Shown here: one piece after another, positions 53,995-63,715 of the stretch
How the letters are laid out: each line of letters opens with the position of its first letter
Numbering within the stretch: the stretch's first letter is position 1
Translations under genes and position numbers: made by a program
The notes under the pieces: model-generated
What the model was told of the DNA's origin: nothing
Seen by the model: the letters and a program-made list of their open reading frames with translations, nothing else
Database searches by the model: none
Assembly: GCA_021325385.1 (NCBI GenBank)
Contig: JAJPHH010000202.1
Span: forward strand, 1 to 64,000
Origin: Alphaproteobacteria bacterium
GTDB taxonomy: Bacteria; Pseudomonadota; Alphaproteobacteria; Rhizobiales; Beijerinckiaceae
Direction of reading: 5' to 3'
DNA: 64,000 nt

Positions 53995-54909
53995 ATGGCC
54001 AATGAGAAAATGGCGGCGCAGATCGCGAACAAGGCCGGCTTCATTGCGGCGCTCGACCAGAGCGGCGGATCGACTCCCGGCGCGCTTCGCCTCTATGGGA
54101 TACCGGAGACCGCCTATAGCGGCGAGGCCGAGATGTTCAAGCTGATGCATGAAATGCGTCTGCGCATCATCACCGCGCCGGCCTTCAATGGCGACAAGGT
54201 CATTGCGGCGATCCTGTTCGAGCGCACGATGGACGGCGAGGCCCTCGGCAAGCCTGTGCCGACCTATCTCTGGGAGGATCGTCGCGTCGTCCCCTTCGTC
54301 AAGGTCGACAAGGGACTCGAGGCGGAGAAGGACGGCGTCAGCCTGATGAAGCCGATGCCGGGACTGGACGCGCTGCTGTCGCGCGCGGCCAAGCTCGGCG
54401 TCTATGGCACGAAGATGCGCTCGGTGATCAACCTGCCGTCGCCGACGGGCATCGCCGCGATCGTCGCGCAGCAATTCGAAGTCGCGGCCAAGATCGCCGA
54501 ATACGGACTCATGCCGATCGTCGAGCCGGAAGTCTCGATCAAGAGCCCGGACAAGAAAGGCGCCGAGGCGATCCTGCTCGAGGAGCTCGCCAAACATATC
54601 GAGGCTCTGCCGAACGGCCGGCAGGTGATGCTGAAACTGACGATCCCGGACGTTCCCGACCTCTATGCGGGACTGGTGCGCCACAAGAACGTCGCCAGAG
54701 TGGTCGCGCTTTCCGGCGGCTATACGCGGGCGGAAGCCTGCAAACGCCTCGCCGCCAATCACGGCGTGATCGCGAGCTTCTCGCGCGCTTTGGTCGAGGA
54801 GCTTCGCGCGACGATGAGCGATGCGGAATTCCAAGCCGCGCTGGCGCGGTCGATCGACGAAATCTACGACGCTTCAGTCAATAAAGTTCAAGCCTCGATG
54901 ACGGCCTGA
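53995..54909 (+). CDS. fbaB: class I fructose-bisphosphate aldolase
   Basis: 304 residues. The Schiff-base lysine is in VMLKLTIPDVPDLY (K214); the bacterial class I start IANKAGFIAALDQSGGSTPG and KMRSVINLPSP, IVEPEVSI are typical. It cleaves fructose 1,6-bisphosphate to triose phosphates, or condenses them in gluconeogenesis or the Calvin cycle, in the cytoplasm. AGGCGAGGATAACGACC precedes the start. The HAD-type gene follows after 32 bp, so they may be one unit. Confidence 0.9.
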   Translation: MANEKMAAQIANKAGFIAALDQSGGSTPGALRLYGIPETAYSGEAEMFKLMHEMRLRIITAPAFNGDKVIAAILFERTMDGEALGKPVPTYLWEDRRVVPFVKVDKGLEAEKDGVSLMKPMPGLDALLSRAAKLGVYGTKMRSVINLPSPTGIAAIVAQQFEVAAKIAEYGLMPIVEPEVSIKSPDKKGAEAILLEELAKHIEALPNGRQVMLKLTIPDVPDLYAGLVRHKNVARVVALSGGYTRAEACKRLAANHGVIASFSRALVEELRATMSDAEFQAALARSIDEIYDASVNKVQASMTA

Positions 54910-54941
54910 GCTTCGGCGAAGCCTGAGGGGCTGACCGACCG

Positions 54942-55664
54942 ATGGTCGTCGACGCCGACATCGCCTTCCTGTTCGACGTCGACAACACGCTGCTCGACAA
55001 TGATCGTTTCCAGCACGACTTGAGCGAGCGGCTGACGACGATCTATGGCGAGCAAGCAAACGCGAGCTACTGGGCCCATTTCGAGGCGCTGCGCCGCGAG
55101 CTCGGCTATGCCGACTATCTCGGAGCGCTGGAGCAATATCGGCTTGAGAACGCCCACAATCCGGCGATCTTTCGCCTGGCCAATTGGCTCTTGGACTATC
55201 CGTTCGCCGATCGGCGCTATCCCGGCGCGCTCCATGTCCTGAAGCACGTTCGGCAATGGGGCCCGGCGGCGATCCTTTCCGACGGCGACGCGGTCTTTCA
55301 ACCGCGCAAAATCGCGCGCTCAGGCCTGTGGGACGCGGTCGACGGCGAGGTGCTGATCTATGTCCACAAGGAGAAGGAGCTCGCCGACGTCGAACGCTGG
55401 CGTCCGGCGCGTCATTACGTGCTGGTCGACGACAAGGTCCGCATTCTGACCGCGGTGAAGAAGGCGTGGGGCGAGAAGGTGACGACGGTCTTTCCGCGGC
55501 AGGGCCATTACGCGCTTGATCCGGTGGAATCTTCCGATCTCTCCGCCGTCGACATCGCCGTCGACGCAATCGGCGATTTGTTGAACTTCGATCTTGCGGC
55601 GCTTCGATCGGCGCGGAAGGCGGCCGTGACGCAAGCGGCCGAACCGCCGCAAAAAGCCGAATGA
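54942..55664 (+). CDS. HAD-superfamily hydrolase
   Basis: 240 residues. Motif I is FLFDVDNTLLDND, with the two aspartates; motif II is in AAILSDGDAVFQPRKI and motif IV in HYVLVDDKVRILTAVK. An alpha-helical cap is formed by the ELGYADYLGALEQYRLENAH region. Many such proteins are phosphatases of small metabolites; its placement after the aldolase suggests sugar phosphates. It ends 72 bp before ligD. No close functional relative is named. Confidence 0.8.
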   Translation: MVVDADIAFLFDVDNTLLDNDRFQHDLSERLTTIYGEQANASYWAHFEALRRELGYADYLGALEQYRLENAHNPAIFRLANWLLDYPFADRRYPGALHVLKHVRQWGPAAILSDGDAVFQPRKIARSGLWDAVDGEVLIYVHKEKELADVERWRPARHYVLVDDKVRILTAVKKAWGEKVTTVFPRQGHYALDPVESSDLSAVDIAVDAIGDLLNFDLAALRSARKAAVTQAAEPPQKAE

Positions 55665-55736
55665 AACCAAAGCCCCTCTTGACGGTTCCTGCAAACGCGC
55701 CTCCGATGACGCAGATCGCGAGAGGGCGAAAGACAA

Positions 55737-58358
55737 ATGGACGCCAGCCAGAAGCTCTCCACCTACCGAAAGAAGCGCGATTTCGCCAAGACCGCCGAGC
55801 CGAGCGGCGGCGAGGCGAAGGCTTCGGACCGGCTCCGCTTCGTCATCCAAAAGCACGACGCGACGCGGCTGCATTATGATTTCCGTCTCGAGCTCGACGG
55901 CGTCTTCAAATCTTGGGCGGTGACCAAAGGCCCCTCGCTCGATCCGCACGATCGCCGCCTCGCCGTCGAGGTCGAAGATCATCCGCTTGAATATGGCGAC
56001 TTCGAAGGGACGATCCCGAAAGGCCAATATGGCGGCGGCACGGTGCAGATTTGGGACCGCGGCTATTGGGCGCCGGAAGGCAAAAGCGCGCAAGACATGC
56101 TCGCCAAGGGAGACCTCAAGTTCACCCTGGAAGGAAAGCGGCTCAAGGGAAGCTGGGTTCTGGTGCGCATGAAGCACGACCGAACCAACAGCAAGCGCAC
56201 CAATTGGCTGCTGATCAAGCATCGCGACGAATACGCCCGCGAGGGCGACGACGAAGCGCTCCTCGCCGACGACCGCTCGGTCGCCTCCGGCCGCACCATG
56301 GAGCAAATCGCCGCCGGCAAGGGCCGCGGGCCGACGCCGTTCATCCTCGGCGGCGCCGAGCGGAACGATCCGGCGCGGGTCTGGAACAGCAATCGCCCGC
56401 CGAGCGAACAAGAGCCGCCGAAGAAAATTGCGGCCAAGCCGCGCCGCGGCAAAGCGGCGAAAATGCCGGATTTTGTCCCGCCCGAACTGTGCCAGCCGGT
56501 CGACCGGCCGCCCAACGCCGAGGGCTGGGCGCATGAGATCAAGTTCGACGGCTACCGCGTTCAGATGCGAGTCGAAGCCGGCGAGGCGACGCTGAAGACG
56601 CGCAAGGGCCTCGACTGGACGCATAAATTTCCGGAGATCGCCAAGGCGGCCGCGGAACTGCCCGATTGCCTGATCGACGGCGAGATCGTCGCGCTCGACA
56701 AGAACGGGGCGCCCAACTTTCCCGCTCTGCAAGCGGCGCTGTCGGAAGGCGCGACGCAAGATTTGGCGTATTTCGCCTTCGATCTGCTCTTCCTCGAGGG
56801 CGAAGACCTCCGCAAATCGCCGCTCTCCGAACGCAAGGAGCAATTGCACGGACTGCTCAGCGAAAAGCCGAGCCCGATCATCCGCTATGTCGAGCATTTC
56901 GAGACGAGCGGCGACGCCGTGCTGCGCTCGGCCTGCAAATTGAATCTCGAAGGCGTGGTCTCGAAGCGGCTCGACGCGCCGTACCAATCGGGGCGCGGCG
57001 GGGCCTGGACCAAGGCCAAATGCCGCGCCGGCGACGAGGTCGTGATCGGCGGCTGGTCGACGACCGAAGGCCGGTTTCGCTCGCTTCTGGTCGGCGTCTA
57101 TCGCGACGACCGCCTTGTCTATATCGGCCGCGTCGGCACGGGCTACAGCGAGGCCAAGGTGAAGAAGCTTGTGCCGCGGCTGAAGGCGGTCGCGACCGAT
57201 CGCTCGCCCTTCGCCGGCGCTAATGCGCCGAAGCGGGAGAAGGGCGTCACCTGGACGAAGCCCGAACTCGTCGCCGAAATCGAATTCGCCGGCTGGACGA
57301 CCGACGGCATGGTGCGGCAGGCCGCCTTCAAAGGCCTGCGCGAAGACAAGCCCGCGCGCGAAGTTCAAGCCGAAGAGCCGGCCAAGCCGATCGATCCGCC
57401 GAAGCCGGTCGCAAAGCCGGCGAGCAAGGGAAAGGCGCGCGCCGACCGGCCGGTCGTCATGGACTTGCTCATTTCCCATCCGGACAAGGCGCTGTGGCCG
57501 GACGCCGGCGACGGCGAGCCGGTCACCAAGCTCGACCTCGCCCGCTATTACGAGGCGGTCGGCGAGCAGATGATGCCGCATCTCAAAGGCCGGCCCTGCT
57601 CGATCGTCCGCACGCCGGACGGCATTGACGGCCAGAAATTTTTCCAACGTCACGGCGCGCCGGGCACGTCCAATCTCATCGCCCTCGTCCGCCCGTCCGC
57701 GGAGCGCAAGCCCTATCTGCAGATCGACCGGATCGAGGCGCTCGCCGCGCTGGCCCAAGCCGCGGCGGTCGAGCTCCATCCATGGAATTGCCTGCCGGGC
57801 GAGCCGACGGTTCCGGGCCGGCTGATTTTCGACCTCGATCCCGGGCCGGACGTTCCCTTCTCCGTCGTCGTCGAGGCGGCGCGGGAGATGCGGGAGCGGC
57901 TCGACAGTCTCGGCCTGGTCGGCTTTTGCAAGACGACCGGCGGCAAGGGGTTGCATGTCGTCACGCCGCTCGCGGCGAGCCGCAAAGGCGCGCTGACCTG
58001 GCCGACGGCGAAGGCCTTCGCGCAGGAAATTTGCTTGCGCATGGCCGGCGATCATCCCGACCGCTATGTCGTCAACATGGCCAAGAAGATGCGCGGCGGC
58101 CATATCTACCTCGACTACTTGCGCAACGACCGCACCGCGACCGCGATAGCGCCGCTCTCGCCGCGCGCGCGGCCCGGGGCGACCGTGTCGATGCCGCTCG
58201 CCTGGACGCAAGTCAAAGCCGGGCTCGATCCGAAGCGCTATACGATCCGCACGGTTCCGGCGCTGCTGCGCCGGGGGATATGGCCCGGCTATGACGAGGC
58301 GGCGCGGCCGCTCGAAGACGCCATTCAGCGCCTCGGCGGCAAGCGCAGAGCAGCCTGA
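55737..58358 (+). CDS. ligD: multifunctional DNA ligase D (NHEJ)
   Basis: 873 residues in the order phosphoesterase, ligase, polymerase. The 3'-phosphoesterase domain (about 35-160) shows [19 protein letters not shown] and [20 protein letters not shown]. The ligase adenylation lysine is K269 in EIKFDGYR. The polymerase/primase domain follows, with DLDPGPDVP supplying the metal-binding D-x-D and GLHVVTPL. It repairs double-strand breaks with Ku, filling gaps and sealing ends. It starts at ATG 55737; the ku gene follows at 58415. Confidence 0.93.
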   Translation: MDASQKLSTYRKKRDFAKTAEPSGGEAKASDRLRFVIQKHDATRLHYDFRLELDGVFKSWAVTKGPSLDPHDRRLAVEVEDHPLEYGDFEGTIPKGQYGGGTVQIWDRGYWAPEGKSAQDMLAKGDLKFTLEGKRLKGSWVLVRMKHDRTNSKRTNWLLIKHRDEYAREGDDEALLADDRSVASGRTMEQIAAGKGRGPTPFILGGAERNDPARVWNSNRPPSEQEPPKKIAAKPRRGKAAKMPDFVPPELCQPVDRPPNAEGWAHEIKFDGYRVQMRVEAGEATLKTRKGLDWTHKFPEIAKAAAELPDCLIDGEIVALDKNGAPNFPALQAALSEGATQDLAYFAFDLLFLEGEDLRKSPLSERKEQLHGLLSEKPSPIIRYVEHFETSGDAVLRSACKLNLEGVVSKRLDAPYQSGRGGAWTKAKCRAGDEVVIGGWSTTEGRFRSLLVGVYRDDRLVYIGRVGTGYSEAKVKKLVPRLKAVATDRSPFAGANAPKREKGVTWTKPELVAEIEFAGWTTDGMVRQAAFKGLREDKPAREVQAEEPAKPIDPPKPVAKPASKGKARADRPVVMDLLISHPDKALWPDAGDGEPVTKLDLARYYEAVGEQMMPHLKGRPCSIVRTPDGIDGQKFFQRHGAPGTSNLIALVRPSAERKPYLQIDRIEALAALAQAAAVELHPWNCLPGEPTVPGRLIFDLDPGPDVPFSVVVEAAREMRERLDSLGLVGFCKTTGGKGLHVVTPLAASRKGALTWPTAKAFAQEICLRMAGDHPDRYVVNMAKKMRGGHIYLDYLRNDRTATAIAPLSPRARPGATVSMPLAWTQVKAGLDPKRYTIRTVPALLRRGIWPGYDEAARPLEDAIQRLGGKRRAA

Positions 58359-58414
58359 AGCGCCGGAACCTTGCCGGCGACGACAGGTTGACTCTGCCTT
58401 AGGAGAAGCAGCCG

Positions 58415-59221
58415 ATGGCGCCGCGGCCGTTTTGGACAGGCTATCTCAAGCTCTCGCTCGTCACCTGTCCGGTGGCGATGATTCCGGCCCATACCGAAAG
58501 CGAGAAGGTTCGCTTTCACACGCTCAATCGCAAGACCGGCGATCGCGTCGAAAGCCGCTATGTCGACGCGGAGACCGGCAAGCCCGTCGACGACGACGAT
58601 CTCGTCAAAGGCTATGAGCGCGGCGAAGGCGATTATGTTCCGATCGAGGATGAGGAGCTCGAAGCTGTCGCGTTGGAGACGACGCGGACGATCGACATCG
58701 AAAGCTTCGTGCCGCGCGATTCGGTCGACTGGGTCTGGTACGACCGGCCGCATTACCTGACCCCGAATGGCGAGATCGGCGTCGAGGCCTTCTCGGTCGT
58801 GCGCGACGCGATGGCCGCGACCAAAATGGTCGGCCTGTCGCGGCTCGTACTCTATCGCCGCGAGCGGCCGGTGATGCTGCAGCCGCGCGACCGCGGCATC
58901 GTCGTATGGACCTTGCGCTATGGCGACGAGGTTCGCGACGAGGCCGCCTATTTCGCAGACATCAAGGCGGAGACGGTCGATCCGAAGCTGATGTCGCTGA
59001 TCTCGACCCTGATCGAAGAACGCACCAGCCGCTGGAGCGCGTCGATGGCCGCCGACCCGGTCCAGCAGAACCTCAAGAAGATCATCGCGGCGAAAGAGAA
59101 AGGCGCGCAGCCGCCGCGGGCCAAGTCGCGCGCGCCGGCGCCGCCGAGCAACGTCGTCAGCATTATGGACGCGTTGAAGAAAAGCCTGCAAAGCGAGAAG
59201 GGCCGCTCGAAGAAACATTGA
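58415..59221 (+). CDS. ku: Ku double-strand-break-binding protein
   Basis: 268 residues, the usual length. The N-terminal barrel starts PFWTGYLKLSLVTCPVAMIP, with HTLNRKTGDRVESRYVDAET and the bridge region VKGYERGEGDYVPIEDEEL. The C-terminal tail is lysine-rich (KKSLQSEKGRSKKH). Ku rings bind DNA ends and recruit LigD. AGGAGAAGCAGCCG lies before ATG 58415, 56 bp after ligD, so the two form one NHEJ operon. Confidence 0.94.
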   Translation: MAPRPFWTGYLKLSLVTCPVAMIPAHTESEKVRFHTLNRKTGDRVESRYVDAETGKPVDDDDLVKGYERGEGDYVPIEDEELEAVALETTRTIDIESFVPRDSVDWVWYDRPHYLTPNGEIGVEAFSVVRDAMAATKMVGLSRLVLYRRERPVMLQPRDRGIVVWTLRYGDEVRDEAAYFADIKAETVDPKLMSLISTLIEERTSRWSASMAADPVQQNLKKIIAAKEKGAQPPRAKSRAPAPPSNVVSIMDALKKSLQSEKGRSKKH

Positions 59222-59287
59222 GGCGGCCGCCGTGATGGCGAGCGAACATGCGGCGCTTCCTCGCGCTTCCCGCCGCCATTTGAGGAG

Positions 59288-59307
59288 GCCGCGCCCTCCG
59301 GCGCGGC
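59288..59307 (+). terminator. hairpin downstream of ku
   Basis: GCCGCGCC and GGCGCGGC make a perfect 8-bp stem with a CTCC loop, 67 bp past the ku stop. It is GC-rich without a T-run, so a terminator role is only possible; alternative pairing of CCTCCG with CGGAGG is also available. Confidence 0.35.
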
Positions 59308-59410
59308 GGAGGCAAACCGAACTCGACATGGCGCGCGCCATGACCCGGCTCGCGCCGCGGCGGCGCGACGATTGCTTGCCCTGCAATGGGTTTTGGGCGC
59401 CGGCGACTCG

Positions 59411-59495
59411 GCCAAATTTTTCCAAATCCATATTTCCGCGTTTTGTGGGATTTCAATGGGTTACGTTGCAAAAAATTTGGAAAAAAAATTCGCTT
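59411..59495 (+). repeat. AT-rich dispersed repeat, copy 2
   Basis: CCAAATTTTTCCAAATCC, TTTCCGCGTTTTGTGG, GATTTCAATGGGTTACG and AATTTGGAAAAAAAATTCG appear in the same order and spacing as in copy 1 (2830-2911 on the other strand). Differences are single-base changes scattered along about 85 bp, so the repeats are related but not identical. It lies in the gap after ku, next to a tannase remnant. Confidence 0.75.
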
Positions 59496-59607
59496 TCGCC
59501 TCCTCGACACGACCCTTCCGCAGATCGGCCAGGCCAATGACCTTCGCCGCCTTCTTTTTGAAGAACATTATAGTCCAGATCGGCGATCTTGAGAAGAAAA
59601 AAGTACG

Positions 59608-59976
59608 TCAATCGATGGTAAGTTCTTGATCTGAAAGCGAATAACCGCCGTTCGACAATAGTGCGGCCGGAGCGAGCTCAGAAACGACCTCCTTGACCCA
59701 CGCCTCAAGGCGCCGAACGCCATCTCCCTCCGGTTGGCCACTCCCGGCTACGACAGCGCGGCTAACATTCTCGGCGATGTTCGGATCTTCCCCGCCCTTG
59801 TACCAAGCCTTCTGCGGATGGGGACAAAGCGGGCGCTGCATCGCGAGCCCCTTCGACGCGTCGTCGCCGACATAGATCGTGGCGATGACAGGCGGCGGAG
59901 CGGCGCCCTCCTCGACCGAGCGGGCGAGCGCCGCGAAAAGGTCATGATCGGATCGGGGGGACGGCGGCTGCGGCGA
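59608..59976 (-). pseudogene. C-terminal remnant of a tannase/feruloyl-esterase family gene
   Basis: A leftward frame carries the end of a tannase-type protein: [20 protein letters not shown] resembles the family's D-x-x-xAL-x-WVE-G-x-AP segment, and RPLCPHPQKAWYKGGEDPNI with AENVSRAVV the RPLCPYPxxARYxG..xxAxxFxC end. The catalytic serine region, the main part of the roughly 500-residue enzyme, is absent. The remaining frame upstream (to about 60048) has no family features. I read it as a decayed fragment left by deletion. It lies between the NHEJ operon and the inositol-phosphate operon, beside the AT-rich repeat. Confidence 0.7.
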
Positions 59977-60070
59977 GCCCCGCCGCTTTCTTCGAAACAC
60001 GCGCGTTAAATGCGGAACATCCCGCATCGCCGCGCGTTGGCCGGGCAATTTGATAAATCAGGAGGGCCCC

Positions 60071-61174
60071 TTGAGGTCCAAGAAGGTGCGCGTCGGCATT
60101 GTCGGCGTCGGCAATTGCGCCTCCTCGCTCGTGCAGGGGCTCACCTATTACCGCGAAGCCGCCTCGAACGAGCCGCCGCCTGGGCTCATGAGCGTCGCGG
60201 TCGGCGGCTATCGCATTGACGACATTGAGATCGCCTCCGCCTTCGACATCGCCAAGTCGAAGGTCGGCAAGGACGTCGCCGAGGCGATCTACGCGCGCCC
60301 GAACAACACTTATCGCTTCGCCGAGGTTGCAAAAATAGGCGTTCCGGTGCGGCGGGGCCCGACCCTCGATGGGCTCGGCAAGTATCTTCGCGACGAGATC
60401 GAAGAATCCGAGGATCCCGATTGCGACGTCGCCGAGGCGCTGAGACAGTCGCAAACCGATATCGTCGTTTGCTACCTGCCGGTCGGATCGCAAAAAGCGA
60501 CGGAATTCTATGCCGAGCAGACGCTGAAAGCCGGCTGCGCCTTCGTCAATTGCATTCCGGTCTTCATCGCCTCCAGGCCGGAATGGCGCCAGCGATTCGA
60601 GCGCCAGAAGCTGCCTCTGATCGGCGACGACATCAAAAGTCAGGTGGGCGCGACCATCGTCCACCGCGTGCTGACCAATCTGTTCCGCGAGCGCGGCGTC
60701 AGGCTCGACCGGACCTACCAGCTCAATTTCGGCGGCAACACCGATTTCCGCAACATGCTCGAGCGCGAGCGGCTCGAATCGAAGAAGATATCGAAGACGC
60801 AATCGGTGATGAGCCAGCTCGACGCGCCGCTGGACGCGGAGAACGTCCATGTCGGGCCGAGCGATTTCGTGCCGTGGCTGACCGACCGAAAATTCTGCCA
60901 CATCCGGATGGAGGGCACGACTTTCGGCGGCTTGCCGCTCAATGCCGAGGTCAAGCTGGAAGTCTGGGATTCGCCCAACTCGGCCGGCGTCGTCATCGAC
61001 GCGGTGCGCTGCGCCAAGCTGGCGCTCGACCGCGGCCTTGGCGGGGCGCTGATCGGTCCGTCCAGCTACTTCATGAAGTCTCCGCCCGAGCAATTCACCG
61101 ACGCTGAAGCGCGCGACCGCGTCCTGAAATTCATCTCCGATGGAGACGGCGCCAGGCCTCGTCGACTGTCGTGA
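60071..61174 (+). CDS. ino1: inositol-3-phosphate synthase
   Basis: 367 residues. Converts glucose 6-phosphate to myo-inositol 3-phosphate with NAD. The start is TTG 60071, since AGGAGGGCCCC lies directly before it; the N-terminus [20 protein letters not shown] is the Rossmann fold typical of actinobacterial-type MIPS. Other conserved segments include [44 protein letters not shown] and the lysine-bearing [10 protein letters not shown]. It opens a five-gene operon in which starts overlap stops (GTGA) or lie within 14 bp. Soluble inositol phosphate is probably a precursor for the sugar or lipid product made by the following genes. Confidence 0.9.
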   Translation: MRSKKVRVGIVGVGNCASSLVQGLTYYREAASNEPPPGLMSVAVGGYRIDDIEIASAFDIAKSKVGKDVAEAIYARPNNTYRFAEVAKIGVPVRRGPTLDGLGKYLRDEIEESEDPDCDVAEALRQSQTDIVVCYLPVGSQKATEFYAEQTLKAGCAFVNCIPVFIASRPEWRQRFERQKLPLIGDDIKSQVGATIVHRVLTNLFRERGVRLDRTYQLNFGGNTDFRNMLERERLESKKISKTQSVMSQLDAPLDAENVHVGPSDFVPWLTDRKFCHIRMEGTTFGGLPLNAEVKLEVWDSPNSAGVVIDAVRCAKLALDRGLGGALIGPSSYFMKSPPEQFTDAEARDRVLKFISDGDGARPRRLS

Positions 61175-61791
61175 CGATGTTTTTCCTGATCCGCCACGCC
61201 GCTCAAGACGACCTCGCGGTTCGGTTGGCGGGGCGCGCGCCGGGCGCCGGTCTCGGCGAAGCCGGCAAGACGCAAGCCCGCCGCTTGGGAGAACGAATGC
61301 GCGGCGAGAGACTCGATCACATCCACTCCAGTCCGCGGCGGCGCGCCGTCGAGACGGCGCGGGCGATCGAAGCGGCGTGCGAGGGCGGTCCGCTCGAGAT
61401 CGCAGACGCGCTGGACGAAGTCGATTTCGGCGCCTGGTCCGGCCTCGATTTCGTCGACCTCGCCCAGGACCCGCAATGGCGGCGTTGGAACGAGCGCAGG
61501 CGTTTTGCGCGGTCGCCCGGCGGCGAGAGCATGCGCGAAGCGCAGGCGCGGATCATGAACCATATCGAACGGGTCAGCGCGGCGCTGCCGGAAGGCGCCG
61601 TCGCCCTGGTGAGCCACGCCGAGATGATCCGGGCGGCGCTTCTCTATTGCCTCGGCCTGTCGCTCGACGCGTGGTCCTTGTTGGAAATTTCGCCGGCGTC
61701 GATCACCCGGCTGTCGGTGACGGCGCTCGGCGCGACGATTGTCGGCGTTAACGAGACCCTGACGCCGCACGGCGCGGAGGCTCGCGCGTGA
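61171..61791 (+). CDS. histidine phosphatase (phosphoglycerate-mutase-like)
   Basis: 206 residues. The catalytic RHA block is [13 protein letters not shown], with [16 protein letters not shown] and the second histidine in [13 protein letters not shown]. This is the broad-specificity phosphatase class of the histidine phosphatase family. The GTG start 61171 overlaps the previous stop (GTGA), so translation is coupled to ino1; ATG 61177 is an alternative. It could dephosphorylate inositol phosphate or a sugar phosphate in the same pathway, which would fit the ino1 link. Confidence 0.83.
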   Translation: MTMFFLIRHAAQDDLAVRLAGRAPGAGLGEAGKTQARRLGERMRGERLDHIHSSPRRRAVETARAIEAACEGGPLEIADALDEVDFGAWSGLDFVDLAQDPQWRRWNERRRFARSPGGESMREAQARIMNHIERVSAALPEGAVALVSHAEMIRAALLYCLGLSLDAWSLLEISPASITRLSVTALGATIVGVNETLTPHGAEARA

Positions 61792-62903
61792 AACTCGTCG
61801 TCTTCGGTTTGACGGTCACATCGTCCTGGGGCAATGGCCACGCGACGCTGTGGCGCGGCTTGCAACGAGCGCTGGCGCGGCGCGGCTGGCGCGTCGTCTT
61901 TTTCGAGCGCGATACGCCGTACTACGCGCAAAACCGCGACTTGTACGAACTTCCGGACGGCGATCTCGTCCTTTATCGGGAATGGAGCGAAGTTCAGGAT
62001 GTGGCGCGAGGCCACATCGCCGAGGCGGACGTGGCGATGGTCACGTCCTATTGTCCGGACGGCGTGGCGGCCGGCGACCTCGTCCTCGAGGCGCCGCGCG
62101 CCTTGCGCGTCTTCTATGATCTCGACACGCCGGTTACGCTGGCGCGCCTGCGCGACGGCGCGGGCGCGCCGCTCGCCTATATCGGCCCGCGCGGCCTCGT
62201 CGATTATGATCTGGCGTTGAGCTATACTGGAGGCGCCGCGCTCGAAGATCTCGGCTTGTTGACGGGGGCCCGCAAAGTCGTCCCGCTTTACGGCCATGTC
62301 GATCCGGAGCGGCACTATCCGGGCCAGGCCGAGCCGCGCTATCGCGCCCATCTCTCCTATGTCGGCACCTACGCCGCCGACCGCCAGCAGGCGCTGCAGC
62401 GCCTGTTCATCGACCCGGCGCGACGCCGGCCCGATCTGCGCTTCGTCCTGGCCGGCGCGCAATATCCGGAAGGCTTTCCCTGGACCAAGAACATCTTCTT
62501 CGTCCGGCATTTGCCGCCGGGCGAGCATCCCGCCTTTTACGCCTCGTCGCGCCTGACGCTCAACGTCACACGGCGCGACATGGCGGCGATGGGCTGGTGC
62601 CCTTCGGGCCGGCTCTTCGAGGCGGCGGCCTGCGGCGCGGCGATCGTCAGCGATTGGTGGGAGGGCCTCGACAGATTCTTCGAGCCGGAGCGGGAAATCA
62701 TCGTCGCCGGCGCCTGCGCCGACGTGATCGCCGCGCTCGATCTCTCCGACAGCGAAGTGCAGCGCATCGGCGAGGCGGCGCGCGAGCGCGTTCTGGCGGA
62801 GCATACGTCCGATCGTCGCGCCGCGGAACTCGAGAAGATTTTCGCCGAAACGCGGCGCGGCGAAAGCGAATGGGCGGGCGCCCAAGCCGCTTTGGGAGCG
62901 TAA
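61788..62903 (+). CDS. CgeB-like glycosyltransferase
   Basis: 371 residues. The N-terminus [20 protein letters not shown] and the first half (FFERDTPYYAQNRDLYELPD, YREWSEVQDVARGHIAEADV) belong to the CgeB/DUF3880-like class of GT-B glycosyltransferases. The second half has VPLYGHVDPERHYP, LSYVGTYAADRQQALQRLF and, near the end, SGRLFEAAACGAAIVSDWWE, the donor-binding loop with the acidic residue. GTG 61788 overlaps the previous stop (GTGA). It likely transfers a sugar to a small or lipid acceptor as part of this operon's product. Confidence 0.8.
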   Translation: MKLVVFGLTVTSSWGNGHATLWRGLQRALARRGWRVVFFERDTPYYAQNRDLYELPDGDLVLYREWSEVQDVARGHIAEADVAMVTSYCPDGVAAGDLVLEAPRALRVFYDLDTPVTLARLRDGAGAPLAYIGPRGLVDYDLALSYTGGAALEDLGLLTGARKVVPLYGHVDPERHYPGQAEPRYRAHLSYVGTYAADRQQALQRLFIDPARRRPDLRFVLAGAQYPEGFPWTKNIFFVRHLPPGEHPAFYASSRLTLNVTRRDMAAMGWCPSGRLFEAAACGAAIVSDWWEGLDRFFEPEREIIVAGACADVIAALDLSDSEVQRIGEAARERVLAEHTSDRRAAELEKIFAETRRGESEWAGAQAALGA

Positions 62904-62906
62904 GCC

Positions 62907-63701
62907 ATGTGGGGGATCATTCCCGCCGCCGGCCGCGGCAGCCGCATTCAGCCGCTCGCTTTTTCCAAGGAGCTTCTGCCGGTCGGCAGCCGCCGCGACG
63001 GCGCGACCGAGCGGCCATGCGCGGTGAGCGAGCATCTCGTCGAGCGGATGATCTTGGCGGGCGTCGACCGGCTCGCTTTCGTGATCGGGCCAGGCAAATA
63101 CGACATCGTCAGCTATTACGGCGCAGGCTATGACGACGCCGCGGTCGCCTATATCGTCCAGCCCTCGCCGGCCGGCCTGTGCGACGCGGTTTTCCGCGCC
63201 GCGCCTCTCATCGACGACACGCCCGTCCTGGTCGGCCTGCCCGATACGATCTGGTTCCCGAAGGAAGGCTTTGCGGCGCTTCCCGACGACAAGTTGTCGT
63301 TCTTGCTCTTTCCGGTCGCGCGCCCGGATCTCTTCGACGCGGTTCTGCTCGGCGAGAAAGACAAAGTCCTGGCGATCGAGGTCAAGCGGCCCGGCGATCC
63401 CGCCCGCTGGATCTGGGGCGGCTTCAAAATGCCGGCGTCGGTCTTTCACGAACTGCATGCGCTCTGGCGCAGGCGCGGCCGAAGCGACGAATATTTCGGC
63501 ACGCTGGTCAACGCCTATATCGCCGAAGGCGGCGCGGCGACCGGCGTCCGCGCCGGCCAAGCCTATGTCGATGTCGGCACGCTGCACGGCTACCGCGCCG
63601 CCCTCCAGCTCCTCGACGCCGATCGGCAAGACGGCGCTGCGGCGATGTCGGCCGTCGCCATCTCGCCGCCGCTCGGCCGCGCGCCCGTCGCGTCGGCATA
63701 G
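62907..63701 (+). CDS. sugar-1-phosphate nucleotidyltransferase
   Basis: 264 residues. The start MWGIIPAAGRGSRIQPLAFS with KELLPVG carries the G-x-G-x-R..K signature of nucleotide sugar pyrophosphorylases, and VLVGLPDTIWFPKE provides the metal site region; WIWGGFKMPASVFHEL and YVDVGTLHGYRAAL follow. It activates a sugar 1-phosphate with NTP. It follows the glycosyltransferase by 3 bp, and its product probably is, or leads to, that enzyme's donor. The substrate is not determined, and the RfbA-type dimer contacts cannot be judged. Confidence 0.85.
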   Translation: MWGIIPAAGRGSRIQPLAFSKELLPVGSRRDGATERPCAVSEHLVERMILAGVDRLAFVIGPGKYDIVSYYGAGYDDAAVAYIVQPSPAGLCDAVFRAAPLIDDTPVLVGLPDTIWFPKEGFAALPDDKLSFLLFPVARPDLFDAVLLGEKDKVLAIEVKRPGDPARWIWGGFKMPASVFHELHALWRRRGRSDEYFGTLVNAYIAEGGAATGVRAGQAYVDVGTLHGYRAALQLLDADRQDGAAAMSAVAISPPLGRAPVASA

Positions 63702-63715
63702 CGGAGCTCGTAACG

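Noticed and set aside
55320-58211. 963-codon open frame antisense to ligD
   Set aside because: High GC keeps antisense frames open. The opposite strand encodes an intact multidomain LigD with catalytic motifs; the antisense product is arginine-rich and matches no family.
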